From Lentisphaerae bacterium ADurb.Bin242 (GTDB taxonomy: Bacteria; Verrucomicrobiota; Lentisphaeria; Victivallales; UBA1829), in the NCBI GenBank assembly GCA_002069785.1, contig MWCA01000009.1, forward strand, positions 1-64,000: DNA of 64,000 nt, written 5' to 3'. This document shows positions 27,560 through 36,272 of the stretch, piece after piece. Position numbers and translations under genes: made by a program. Within the stretch, counting starts at the first letter, position 1. Every line of letters starts with the position of its first letter. The notes under the pieces were generated by a model. The model searched no databases. It was not told where the DNA came from and was given only the letters and a program-made list of their open reading frames with translations.

Positions 27560-27576
27560 CCGGAAGTCGCTTCCGG
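27560..27576 (-). terminator. Strong hairpin with T run on the minus strand
   Basis: A 7-bp perfect stem (CCGGAAG/CTTCCGG) with a 3-base loop is followed on the minus strand by GTTTTT. It looks like an intrinsic terminator, but no minus-strand gene precedes it. It may insulate tRNA-Pro from antisense transcription. Confidence 0.4.
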
Positions 27577-27691
27577 AGAATGGTTTCATATTGTCCATTT
27601 AAATACTATAAAATTCTTCCGAACCGTCTCTCCGGGAATTGTTTTCTTTCAAAGAAGCTGTACAATACTCCTCATGAAAGGAATCCATCCC

Positions 27692-28780
27692 ATGCGAAAA
27701 CTGTTTTCCGAAAAGATGCTTGACCGCGCGGGGGAGCGTCCTTTGTATCTTCAGGTTTATGAGGCGATCCGGAAATTCGCCATGTCCTCCAGGGCGGATA
27801 AAACCGAGCTTCTGCCAACGACCGCGGAGTTGGCCGCCGCATTCGGGGTCGGAGAGAATACGATCCGGGCGGCGATGCGTCTGCTGGCGGACGAACAGAT
27901 CGTCTGCCGGATCAAACACCGGGGCACCGTTCTGACCGCGCGCCAGAATCCGGCCGATCCGCAGGCGAACTCCCGGTCGCTGGCCCTCGTCTTTCCGACC
28001 CGCGGCGGCATCTGGAAGGAGACCATCGAAGCCATGCAGGACGAGGCGGTCCGGAACGGGTGCAGCCTGGACCTGTATCTTTATGACTGGAGAAATCTGA
28101 ACGACGAACAGCGCGCCGTCGCCCGCGCGGTCCGGCACTGCGCCGGACTGGTTCTGTATCCGAATTCCATCGGCAACGACGACCCGCTGATCCGGGAGCT
28201 CGAGAACCGGAAATATCCGTTGGTGCTGTTCTGTCTCTTCTTCGAGAAAATCAACTGCAACATTGTCGCCAACAACAATTTTCAAGGGGCAAAGGACTTG
28301 ACGGAGGCCCTGTTCGCCCGGAACTGCCGGAAAATCGCCCTGATCGGGGAATACGGACATCTTCAGACCATGCGTTCACGAATCGAAGGCTACCGCAAGG
28401 CGCATGAGGAATTTTCCCTGGAGGCGGACCCCCGGCTCCTGTTTCTCCGGACCGATTCAATGTCATTTTCCGATGAACTCACCCGTTTCCTGTCGGAGAC
28501 CCGGCCCGACGCGGTGATCTGTCCCAATCCCGCGTTTCTTCCAGGCCTCCGGAGCGTTGCGGCCAAACTTCACCTCGCCCCTCTTCAATACGGCCTGTTT
28601 CATTTTTCGGGCGTCATCTCCCCTGCCCCGGCGGACGATGTCGCATCGGCGGTCATCCAGACGGAGGAGCTCGGCCGGGCCGCCATCGAACTGCTCTGTC
28701 ATCAGATCCGGAACCGGTCGTCAGCCCGGCGAAAGATCATTTTGAATATGAAAATAGAAACCTCTGAAAAGAAGGAATGA
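27692..28780 (+). CDS. GntR-LacI hybrid transcriptional regulator
   Basis: 362 residues from the ATG at 27692 (AAAGGA nine bases upstream); an ATG at 27674 is in frame but has no ribosome site. The N-terminal GntR winged helix (PLYLQVYEAIRKFA, ELAAAFGVGENTIRAAMRLLADE) is followed by a LacI-like sensor (SLALVFPTRGGIWKE, GLVLYPNSIGNDDP, ARNCRKIALIGEYG, RPDAVICPNPAFLPG, QTEELGRAAIELL). It lies 6 bp before a GH42-like gene, which is almost certainly its target. Confidence 0.9.
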   Translation: MRKLFSEKMLDRAGERPLYLQVYEAIRKFAMSSRADKTELLPTTAELAAAFGVGENTIRAAMRLLADEQIVCRIKHRGTVLTARQNPADPQANSRSLALVFPTRGGIWKETIEAMQDEAVRNGCSLDLYLYDWRNLNDEQRAVARAVRHCAGLVLYPNSIGNDDPLIRELENRKYPLVLFCLFFEKINCNIVANNNFQGAKDLTEALFARNCRKIALIGEYGHLQTMRSRIEGYRKAHEEFSLEADPRLLFLRTDSMSFSDELTRFLSETRPDAVICPNPAFLPGLRSVAAKLHLAPLQYGLFHFSGVISPAPADDVASAVIQTEELGRAAIELLCHQIRNRSSARRKIILNMKIETSEKKE

Positions 28781-28786
28781 ACGCTC

Positions 28787-30721
28787 ATGACGACCCCTCC
28801 GTTTCTTGCCTACCGCTCTTTTTACACGCCTTTGAACACCCTCGAAAAATTCGGAAAAACCGGCTATGACACGGTCTGCATTTTCCCGGCCCATACGGTC
28901 AATTCACGCGGCACGCCGTATTCGCAATATCCGCCGGTCTGGCTCTGGTACGACCGTCTCAATTTTGCACCGCTGGACGACATGATCCACGACATCGGCC
29001 GCGCCATGCCCGGTGCGAAATTCCTCTGCATGATCGACTTGAACTCGCCCGCGTGGCTGGAACACATGAACAGTTATTCCTGTTCCGACACCTTCAACAA
29101 TCTCGGGAAAGCCGTCCATAACCGGGGATGGATCGAACCCACCCGGAAATATCTGGAAGAATTTCTCACTTATACGGAAAACAGATACGGCGACCGGATT
29201 CTCGCCTATATTCTCGCGTGCGGCGCCACGGACGAATGGTATGACTATTCCAACGGCGCGGAGTCTCCGGAACGGCGCGCCGCCTGGCGGAAATGGTGTG
29301 TGGAACGAGGCTTGCCGGACCCCGTCGACATCCCGCCGGAATCGCAGCGGAACGGTCCGCTCATGGAAGCTTTCCTGAACCGTCCCGCCGAAGGAAAGGA
29401 CCCGCTTGACTACTGGAAATTCTGTCATGAACAGAGAAACGCGCCTCTCGGCCCGGTGGAAAATTATGTCCGCGATCCGGGAAAAAACGGAAGGGCCGCG
29501 GACTACTGGAAATTCTGCAACGAAACCATTGCCGACACGATCCTTTCGTTTGCGGGAACCGCCCGGAAAATCATCCGGAAAGAAACACAGATCGGCTGTT
29601 TTTACGGGTATATTCTGGAGAAAACGCTCCGGACGCTGGTTTCCTGCGGACATCTCGAATATGAGAAGGTGCTGGATTCGCCGGACATCGATTTCCTGAT
29701 CAGTCCCGGGACCTATACGGACCGTCAGATCGGCGGCGGCAGCGGGTTCCTGATCCCGAACGGGACCGCCCGTGTGCGGGGAAAACGCCTGCTCCACGAA
29801 TGCGACCAGCGCACCCACACCTACAATTCCTACCTGACGCCCGACATCAATCTCCGGCTCAATTCGGCCTGGCCGGATGAGAAATCCACGGTGGCCGGGC
29901 TCAAGCGCGAGGCGGCGCTCGGACTTCTCAAAGGGACGCATCTCTGGTGGTTCGACATGTGGGGTGATTATTATCAGGGCGAGGCGGTGCTCAAGACCCT
30001 CGAAAAAATCCGGGAGCTATGGGGGCGTTACGGAGGTCAGCCGCTGCCCGGCGCTTCGGAAATCGCGCTGATCGCGGACTCGGAAAGCACGTATTATCTG
30101 GATGAAAATCACCCGAAAGCTTCGTCGGTCTATCTCCAGCTGCGCAACAAACTCAACTACATCGGCGCACCGTTCGAGGTCTATTCCATCCGCGACATAC
30201 CGAAGATCAAGGATTTCGACCGCTGCAAGCTCGCGATCTTCCCCGCCCTGTTCGAGCTCACCCCCGAAAAGATGGAGATTCTAACCCGGTATGTAATGAA
30301 GGACAACCGTTCCGTGTTATGGCTGACCGCGCCGGGCGTCATTCAAAACGGGATGTTCGACAAGAACAACTGCGAAAAACTGACCTCCTTCCCCTGCGAG
30401 CTCGCGGGGCTTCAATACCGCGTCATGAAAGACTGGAACTCCTGGTATCTCTACGATTTCTCTGAATTGAGTGTGGCCCGGTTCAAGGAAATTGCGAAAA
30501 AATCCGGAGTTCTTCTTTACACCGACACGGAAAATCCGGTGTATGCGGAAGGAAACCTTCTGGCGCTCCATACGAAAGACGGCGGCCGGCTGTCCTTGCG
30601 TGTACCGGATCCCTTCAAGAAAGCCCGGGAACTTTTCACCGACCGGGAAACCGTCATCGAAAACGGAATCTTCTCCTACGATTTCGCCGCGCCGGACACC
30701 GCGTTGTTCGAGCTGTCCTGA
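28787..30721 (+). CDS. Cytoplasmic GH42-like (clan GH-A) glycosidase
   Basis: 644 residues, with no signal peptide. The N-terminal ~400 residues look like a TIM barrel of the GH42 beta-galactosidase type (AGATD-like segment ILACGATDEWYDY, Glu150 as acid/base candidate; GKRLLHECDQRTHTY as nucleophile segment). A Rossmann-like trimerisation domain follows (ASEIALIADSESTYYLDENH, RCKLAIFPALFELTPEKM, RSVLWLTAPG), then a small beta domain. It contains a 31-codon in-frame duplication (DYWKFC at ~208 and ~239). It is co-transcribed with the regulator at 27692 and probably hydrolyses an imported oligosaccharide. Confidence 0.8.
   Translation: MTTPPFLAYRSFYTPLNTLEKFGKTGYDTVCIFPAHTVNSRGTPYSQYPPVWLWYDRLNFAPLDDMIHDIGRAMPGAKFLCMIDLNSPAWLEHMNSYSCSDTFNNLGKAVHNRGWIEPTRKYLEEFLTYTENRYGDRILAYILACGATDEWYDYSNGAESPERRAAWRKWCVERGLPDPVDIPPESQRNGPLMEAFLNRPAEGKDPLDYWKFCHEQRNAPLGPVENYVRDPGKNGRAADYWKFCNETIADTILSFAGTARKIIRKETQIGCFYGYILEKTLRTLVSCGHLEYEKVLDSPDIDFLISPGTYTDRQIGGGSGFLIPNGTARVRGKRLLHECDQRTHTYNSYLTPDINLRLNSAWPDEKSTVAGLKREAALGLLKGTHLWWFDMWGDYYQGEAVLKTLEKIRELWGRYGGQPLPGASEIALIADSESTYYLDENHPKASSVYLQLRNKLNYIGAPFEVYSIRDIPKIKDFDRCKLAIFPALFELTPEKMEILTRYVMKDNRSVLWLTAPGVIQNGMFDKNNCEKLTSFPCELAGLQYRVMKDWNSWYLYDFSELSVARFKEIAKKSGVLLYTDTENPVYAEGNLLALHTKDGGRLSLRVPDPFKKARELFTDRETVIENGIFSYDFAAPDTALFELS
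29408..29517 (+). repeat. In-frame 93-bp duplication inside the GH42-like gene
   Basis: The 17-mer GACTACTGGAAATTCTG occurs at 29408-29424 and again at 29501-29517, exactly 31 codons apart, encoding DYWKFC twice. This points to an internal tandem duplication that has since diverged between the copies. Confidence 0.6.
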
Positions 30722-30795
30722 CCTTTTCCGCACCTCTCCCGGCAGGTGAAAAAACCGAATTTCGAGGCTGTTTTCCTGTCTGGAACCATCTTCCC

Positions 30796-30823
30796 TTGAA
30801 AAGCGGAATTACCGGTGTATATT
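30796..30823 (+). promoter_or_regulatory. Predicted promoter of the UroD-like/LacI operon
   Basis: TTGAAA (30796-30801), 16 bp and TATATT (30818-30823) lie about 60 bp before the ATG at 30884, with a palindromic operator just downstream. Confidence 0.65.
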
Positions 30824-30834
30824 TAAAAAAGAAA

Positions 30835-30850
30835 ATGAACACGTGTACAT
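30835..30850. promoter_or_regulatory. Candidate LacI-family operator
   Basis: ATGAACACGTGTACAT is a 16-bp palindrome with one mismatched pair, centred on CG like classical LacI/PurR sites. It lies at about +5 to +20 from the predicted promoter. The LacI regulator encoded second in this operon is the obvious ligand. Confidence 0.6.
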
Positions 30851-30883
30851 CACGAAACTTTTCAAACAATGGGAGGCAACGTC

Positions 30884-31960
30884 ATGGAACTGCTATACAA
30901 ACCGGATTTCGAGGAGGCGAAAACAGCATGGGACCATTACTGGGCGAAGGAAGCATGGCGCAGACCGCTGGTGGTCTGCAATGTGCCGAAGCCGGGAGCG
31001 GAAGAAAGAAACATCTGGAAGGAGTCCTACTGGAAGGCATGCCGCAGGGAGTGGGAGGAACGGGCGCGGGAACTGAACGCATGGTTTGCCGGGACGGATT
31101 TTCTTGCCGAATCCATTCCGTTTGCCGGTTGCGATTTCGGGCCGGACCAGTTTGCGGCGTTCCTTTCGGGAACGGAGCTGAAATTCTCGGAATGCTCGCG
31201 GGACACCAACTGGCATGAGCCGGTTGTGACGGACTGGGACTCATTTGAGTTCAAAATCAGGGAAGAAGGTCCTGTCTGGCGCGGCGTTCTGGAATATGCG
31301 GACTTCCTGAAAAAAGCGGGACGCGGCAAATATCTTGTCGGGGTCTGCGATCTGCATTCGAACATGGATGCGCTGAGCGCATTGCGCGGAACGCAAAACC
31401 TCTGTCTCGACATTCCGGATTGTCCGGCGAAAATCGACCGTGCGATGACGGAGGCCCGCAAGCTGTATCCCCGTATCTACGAACGGCTCCGGGAGGCTGC
31501 CGGCAGCAACGCCGAAACGGGTTTCATCGGCTGGATTCCCTTCTGGTGCCGGGAGAGTTTCGCCACCATTCAATGCGATTTCGAGTGCATGATCGGGCCG
31601 GACGCGTTCAACCGTTTCGTCCGTCCGGCGCTGGAGGAGGAAGCCGCCTTCCTCGACCATTGCATCATTCATGTCGACGGTCCGGGCACACTGAGACATC
31701 TTGACGGAATTCTCGCCATCGAGTCGATTGACGCGGTGCAATGGGTGCCGGGCGACGGTCAGCGCCCGATGCACGAATGGACGGATGTCCTGAAACGCAT
31801 TCAGAAAGCGGGCAAAGGACTTCAGATTTACGGAGTGACCCCCGTACAGGTAAAAAAATTGAGCAGGGAACTGTCTCCCGCCGGAGTGGTTTACTGCGTC
31901 GGCGCCAATGACCGGAAAGAAGTGGAGGAACTGCTGAAATGGCTGGAAGCAAACCAATGA
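30884..31960 (+). CDS. Uroporphyrinogen-decarboxylase-like (UroD superfamily) protein
   Basis: 358 residues from the ATG at 30884, after GGGAGG. The fold resembles the UROD/MetE superfamily that includes corrinoid-dependent methyltransferases: GVCDLHSNMDALSALRG, GFIGWIPFWCRESFATIQCD, FLDHCIIHVDGPGTLRHLD and LQIYGVTPVQVKKL. True haem-pathway UroD is unlikely because substrate Arg/Asp signatures are not seen and the partner is a LacI sugar regulator. Such proteins are common in PVC bacteria next to glycan genes, and their reaction is unknown to me. It overlaps the LacI gene. Confidence 0.8.
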   Translation: MELLYKPDFEEAKTAWDHYWAKEAWRRPLVVCNVPKPGAEERNIWKESYWKACRREWEERARELNAWFAGTDFLAESIPFAGCDFGPDQFAAFLSGTELKFSECSRDTNWHEPVVTDWDSFEFKIREEGPVWRGVLEYADFLKKAGRGKYLVGVCDLHSNMDALSALRGTQNLCLDIPDCPAKIDRAMTEARKLYPRIYERLREAAGSNAETGFIGWIPFWCRESFATIQCDFECMIGPDAFNRFVRPALEEEAAFLDHCIIHVDGPGTLRHLDGILAIESIDAVQWVPGDGQRPMHEWTDVLKRIQKAGKGLQIYGVTPVQVKKLSRELSPAGVVYCVGANDRKEVEELLKWLEANQ

Positions 31961-32973
31961 CAGCTCCCGTCACGCGCGATGATGTGGCACGGCTCGCGGG
32001 TGTCAGTTCCGCCACGGTTTCACGCGTCTACAACCGGCCGTCCGCGGTGCTGGACAAAAAACGGGAAGCCGTTTTCCGCGCGGCGAAACAGCTTGGATAC
32101 ACGCCGGACCTGAACGCCAGCGGACTGCGCCGCAAAGGAAGCGGCTCCGTTCTCCTCGTGCTGCGGCCGCCGTCCCGGGATGTCTACCGGTGGTTCTACG
32201 GGGAGGCCCTGATCCATGCGCAGGCGGCCCTCGCCGGGACCTGTTACAAACTGCTCTTCAACATCTGGGACGGCAGGGAGCCCTTCGCCCGGTTTCTTGC
32301 TCATAACAAATGCGACGGAGTGGTCATGGGACTGGGAACATTCGACGAAAGCGTCGTGAAAGCGCTGGAATCCGCGGGGCTGCCGTATATGCTCTGTTCC
32401 CAGACGGAACTTTCAAGCGTTTCGCGTCTATGTTATATCGATGAGAATGCGGGTGGCGCGGTCGCCGCGAAAGCCCTGTTAAAGGCCGGGTGCCGCCGCC
32501 CGGCGCACATCACGGCGATGCTGGAAAAGAATTCCGTCTGTGCCGCCCGATGGGAGGGTTTCCGTTCGGTTTTGCGCAAGGCGAAGTGCGAACCGGTCCT
32601 GATCACCGCTCCGGAATTGGGAGTCCGTGGAGGGCGCGAGGCCGTGCGGCGCCTGGTTCCGCTGGTGAAACGGGGAGAGGTCGACGGCCTGTTCGTGGTC
32701 AACGACCTGACCGCGGTCGGGGTCATGCAGAACCTGGTGAAGTCCGGCATCGCGATTCCGGAGGAACTGGCTCTTGTCGCTTACGACAATCTTCCTTTCC
32801 GGGAAACCGTGCCGGTGGAAATGGCGAGCGTTGACGTCTCGATCGGGAAGCTGTATCAGACCGCCGTGGAGATGCTGGCAGAAGAACTGCGGGGAGAAAG
32901 AAAACCGGGGGAACCAATACGGAAAAGGATCGTGCCGACTTTCGTCCGGGGCGCTTCGCTTCCCGAAAAGTAA
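31939..32973 (+). CDS. LacI-family transcriptional regulator
   Basis: 344 residues. The N-terminal LacI helix-turn-helix and hinge are typical (VTRDDVARLAGVSSATVSRV, LGYTPDLNASGLRRKGSG). The sensor follows (GVVMGLGTFDESVVKAL, AVAAKALLKAGCRRPAHI, VDGLFVVNDLTAVGVMQNL, LALVAYDNLPFRE). The start is taken at 31939 (GGAGG ten bases upstream), inside the end of the UroD-like gene; the ATG at 31957 (ATGA overlap) is the alternative. It probably represses its own operon through the palindrome at 30835. Confidence 0.92.
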   Translation: MAGSKPMTAPVTRDDVARLAGVSSATVSRVYNRPSAVLDKKREAVFRAAKQLGYTPDLNASGLRRKGSGSVLLVLRPPSRDVYRWFYGEALIHAQAALAGTCYKLLFNIWDGREPFARFLAHNKCDGVVMGLGTFDESVVKALESAGLPYMLCSQTELSSVSRLCYIDENAGGAVAAKALLKAGCRRPAHITAMLEKNSVCAARWEGFRSVLRKAKCEPVLITAPELGVRGGREAVRRLVPLVKRGEVDGLFVVNDLTAVGVMQNLVKSGIAIPEELALVAYDNLPFRETVPVEMASVDVSIGKLYQTAVEMLAEELRGERKPGEPIRKRIVPTFVRGASLPEK

Positions 32974-33016
32974 GCTCCCGGCAGCCATACCATCCGCTCG
33001 TACGGCGGGGAAAACA

Positions 33017-34252
33017 TCAGTCCGCAAGATTCAGGTGTTTTTTGATCTGGGACGGCAGATTCTTATGGCGTCCCTCGGAAATGTTGAAGCGTTCGCAGAC
33101 CGCGCAGATCAGCCAGGCGGTGTGGTCCACCAGCCCGCTGGCGAGGTTCACCGCGGAATCATTCTTCCGGACCTTGATCTCCGGAATCCGGCAGATGGAG
33201 TCGCCGGGCGCGCCGCCGGGGAAAAGAAGCTTGAGATTTTCCGCGTTGTTGAGGAAGAACCCGATCTGAAGCGTTTCCTCGGTGAAGCCGAAGGAAGCGT
33301 AAAGATGGGCGGAAAAAGACATGGCTTCGGACAGAAACGCCAGCAGGAGATCGTAGGGGATGGAACGGGATTTCGAGGGGAAGACCGCGCATTGGAAATG
33401 AAAGAGTCCCGAGCGGTAAAGCTGCCAGGCGTGCTTTTTTGAAGCGAACCGGAAGGAAACATTGGTGAAATACGCCTCCTTGAGTTCGTTGACGGAAATG
33501 AAGGGGGAATTCGGGAAAAATTCACAGGCGTCCTCCGCATGGGTCCGGAGCTCGGACAGAGTGAACCGTTCCGCAACGTAGTCTCCGGGCGCGACGCTGA
33601 ATTCGAAGCTGACCGCGCCGCCCTCGTTCCGGGTGTACTTGTTGAAGAAAATCCGGGAATGGTTGATCTCCTCGATGAAGTGGCTCTGGCTTTCCGCTCC
33701 GGGGCTGACCGTATGGTTTTCATAGAGCAGGCCGCGGATCATGCGTCCGAGAAGCTCCCGCTGGTTCCGCATGGCCCGCTGGATGATGCCGTGGATCTCG
33801 CTGGAACGGTAGGCCGGACGGCTGGAGGCGTCGGCGGTACGGGTGTAAAAGACCCCTTGAATGAGCTCGTGTTCACAAGTGCACGTGCACACGTGCGGGA
33901 GGAGGGAAAAACGGCGGATGACGAAGACCACGTAGCGTTTGCCGTCCACGACGGGACGTTCGATCGTGAACTCGACCTGGGGATCGGCAAAGCGGTTGAC
34001 GAAATTGCCGACCTCGGTCGGATCGAAGGACTGGGATTCCTCTTCCGTCAGGCCGGTATAAAGGGCCGGTTTCCCGGAAGCGTCCTCGCCCACGCCCACG
34101 ACCACATATCCGCCTTTGGTATTGGCCATCGCCATGCAGTGCCGGGCGAACTTGGCGCGTCCGGAGCGCGGGAGCTTGTGCCAGTCCTGGGCGGCCTTAT
34201 AGTCAAGCTCGTCGGATTCCACCCCCCGCTTGATGATGCTTTCCCATTCCAT
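33017..34252 (-). CDS. AlbA_2 (Schlafen-like) domain protein
   Basis: 411 residues. The N-terminal ~150 match the AlbA_2 putative nucleic-acid-binding domain (ESDELDYKAAQDWHKL, FARHCMAMANTKGGYVVVGVGED, the hallmark E-x-D-K and NTKGG segments). The C-terminal ~250 residues are not recognised. No signal peptide or membrane segment is visible. AAAAGGAG precedes the ATG. AlbA_2 proteins are often transcription-associated or defence-linked, but here nothing in the surroundings favours either. It converges on the LacI gene and is preceded on the same strand by the GH20 gene. Confidence 0.85.
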   Translation of the reverse strand: MEWESIIKRGVESDELDYKAAQDWHKLPRSGRAKFARHCMAMANTKGGYVVVGVGEDASGKPALYTGLTEEESQSFDPTEVGNFVNRFADPQVEFTIERPVVDGKRYVVFVIRRFSLLPHVCTCTCEHELIQGVFYTRTADASSRPAYRSSEIHGIIQRAMRNQRELLGRMIRGLLYENHTVSPGAESQSHFIEEINHSRIFFNKYTRNEGGAVSFEFSVAPGDYVAERFTLSELRTHAEDACEFFPNSPFISVNELKEAYFTNVSFRFASKKHAWQLYRSGLFHFQCAVFPSKSRSIPYDLLLAFLSEAMSFSAHLYASFGFTEETLQIGFFLNNAENLKLLFPGGAPGDSICRIPEIKVRKNDSAVNLASGLVDHTAWLICAVCERFNISEGRHKNLPSQIKKHLNLAD

Positions 34253-34321
34253 GCCTGTTCTCCTTTTCCGTATTTCCGGCGCTGATCCGCCGGAACGCGG
34301 GCATTTCCCTTGAAAAAAGGT

Positions 34322-36085
34322 TCAGTAAATTCGTTCCAGTTCGTCGGCCGCGGCTTCCCATTTTCCGGCGGAGGCGTCCAATCCTCCCGGACGGGATCGC
34401 TCCAGCCATAATTCACGGAATTCCCGGATCAGCGGACGCATCTTCCTTCCCAGCTCCTTGAGTTCGGCGACCCGGCTTTCCCGGCGCAGGACCGCCCGCT
34501 CGGCCGCAAGACCGGCGAAATCGGCCGCAAATTTCATTTCCCGTTTCAGGAGTTCCGGCGCATCGGCGGGAATGTCATCCCGCAGAGTGCGGACGGCATT
34601 CCGCGCCAGGCGGAAATAAACGGCCTGCGCCGGCGTCGCGCGGGCATCGAGCTGATGCCACGGAAGATGAAAATCCGCATAAAGCCCCGGGATTCCCGCC
34701 TTTTTGATGGAAAGATCCACATCGCCCGCCGCTTCGAACCACCAGGCGGCGCGCTCGCTTCCGAAGGCCCGGAGCCCGGCGGCGTCCGGGGAATACGGCG
34801 CGAGTCCGCTCCACGCCCGGTGGGCGGCTTCAGCCAACCCCAGCAGGGAGGGGCCCCAGCATTGACGGTGTCCGCCGTCGCCCCAGTCGGTCACAAGATA
34901 CCCCGAGGCGCCGCCGGCGATTCCGGCGGAGGCGGCGATTTTGAGGTTTTCCCGACGGCGGGTGCTGTCGCCCAGGAAACTGCTCCAGTTGCAGGTGCCG
35001 GGGCAGACCCAGTATTCCCGGTTTGTTTTCTTCAGGATTCCGCACCATTCCGCGAAGGGGGTGTTGGAGTCATAGCCCCATAGAAGATAGATCAGGTCCG
35101 GGGGCAGCTTTTCGATGATTTCCGGATAGCGGAGCGGCATGTCGGCCCACATCATCGGACGCCGCCCCATCTCCCGGACGATCGCGCAGAGCTTGCTTAC
35201 GAATCCGGCGAACACATTCTCGAGTCCGATTTCAGCGGCTTTCCGGCGGGAGCGTCCGAATCCCAGATCGAGCGTTTCGTCGCATCCGATATTGATCCAT
35301 TTCGACGAGTAATTCGGGAGGAGACTTTCATACAGGTTCCGCACGAAATCGAGCGCCTTCGGATCGTCCGGCGCGAGACTCTGGGGAATCCCGGAGAGAC
35401 GCCCCCAGGAATCGAAATTCATGCCCGGCTGAATCTCGGCCAGCGGACGGTACCGGTCGTGCAGCAGGAACAGGGTCAGATGCCCGAAAGAATTCTGGCA
35501 GGCGCAGAGTTCCACGCCGAGGTCCGCGGCAAAGGCGTCCAGTTCGCGCATCTCCTCCGGCGTGACCGGGCTGGAATCCTTCCAGACCTCTTCATTGCCT
35601 TTCGATGCGAAGGCGTGTTCAAAGTACAGCTGCACCAGATTCATTTTCCAGGAGGCCAGCTTCCGGATGGTGTCCTTGAGATGATCCAGGGTCCAGACCC
35701 GGCCGCGGGTGACGTCCAGCATCGCGCCGCGCACCTTGAATTTCGGCGCATCCCGGATTTCCAGACACGGCAGCCGGGTTCCGCAGCGCTCCATGATCTG
35801 CGCCAGGGTGCAGAGCGCCCAGCGGCCGCCGCGGAGGTCTCTGGCGACAACGGACACGCCGTCGCGGGCGACCATGAGGGAATATGCCTCATCGGCAAAG
35901 GCCGGGTCCGTCCGGAACCGGATTCCTCCGCTGCCCGGAACGCATTCTTTTCCAAGGACGGCCTCGGCTATTCCGGGGAAGGAAGGCTCCCCTTCGATCC
36001 GGACCGGAAGATCCAGCACAAACTCGCCGGAAAACAATTTCAGCGATTCGGGCGCGGGAAGCAATTTGAGTTCATCGGAAAGCAT
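34322..36085 (-). CDS. Cytoplasmic GH20-like beta-N-acetylhexosaminidase
   Basis: 587 residues without a signal peptide. It has an N-terminal GH20b-like domain (~1-110, DEAYSLMVARDGVSV, RWALCTLAQIMER), then the GH20 barrel beginning FKVRGAMLDVTRGRV. The catalytic pair is in INIGCDETLDLG (Asp269-Glu270); the usual second Gly of GGDE is Cys. Later barrel strands are MMWADMPLRYPEI and YLVTDWGDGGH, with a helical C-terminus. It would release GlcNAc/GalNAc (or a related sugar) from imported oligosaccharides. It is divergent from the CE15-like gene, with a promoter between. Confidence 0.88.
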   Translation of the reverse strand: MLSDELKLLPAPESLKLFSGEFVLDLPVRIEGEPSFPGIAEAVLGKECVPGSGGIRFRTDPAFADEAYSLMVARDGVSVVARDLRGGRWALCTLAQIMERCGTRLPCLEIRDAPKFKVRGAMLDVTRGRVWTLDHLKDTIRKLASWKMNLVQLYFEHAFASKGNEEVWKDSSPVTPEEMRELDAFAADLGVELCACQNSFGHLTLFLLHDRYRPLAEIQPGMNFDSWGRLSGIPQSLAPDDPKALDFVRNLYESLLPNYSSKWINIGCDETLDLGFGRSRRKAAEIGLENVFAGFVSKLCAIVREMGRRPMMWADMPLRYPEIIEKLPPDLIYLLWGYDSNTPFAEWCGILKKTNREYWVCPGTCNWSSFLGDSTRRRENLKIAASAGIAGGASGYLVTDWGDGGHRQCWGPSLLGLAEAAHRAWSGLAPYSPDAAGLRAFGSERAAWWFEAAGDVDLSIKKAGIPGLYADFHLPWHQLDARATPAQAVYFRLARNAVRTLRDDIPADAPELLKREMKFAADFAGLAAERAVLRRESRVAELKELGRKMRPLIREFRELWLERSRPGGLDASAGKWEAAADELERIY

Positions 36086-36133
36086 GATGGTTCGATTCTC
36101 CTGCTCAAAAACCGTTCGTTTGAAACATGAAAT

Positions 36134-36162
36134 ACTGTAGCATGCGGAAGATTCGTTTTCAA
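36134..36162 (-). promoter_or_regulatory. Predicted promoter of the GH20 gene
   Basis: On the minus strand, TTGAAA (36162-36157), 17 bp and TACAGT (36139-36134) lie about 50 bp before the ATG at 36085. Confidence 0.55.
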
Positions 36163-36272
36163 TAAACTCCCGATTTTATTCCCGGCAAGTTTGCTTTTCC
36201 GGGGATTCCGCTGTATTGGTACACGAGAACAATCCACAAGCAAGTTGCTATGGTAAAAAGGAGGAATGCTTT

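Noticed and set aside
33882..33900. Palindrome GTGCACGTGCAC as an operator
   Set aside because: It lies inside the AlbA_2 coding sequence, in a Cys-Thr codon run, far from any promoter.
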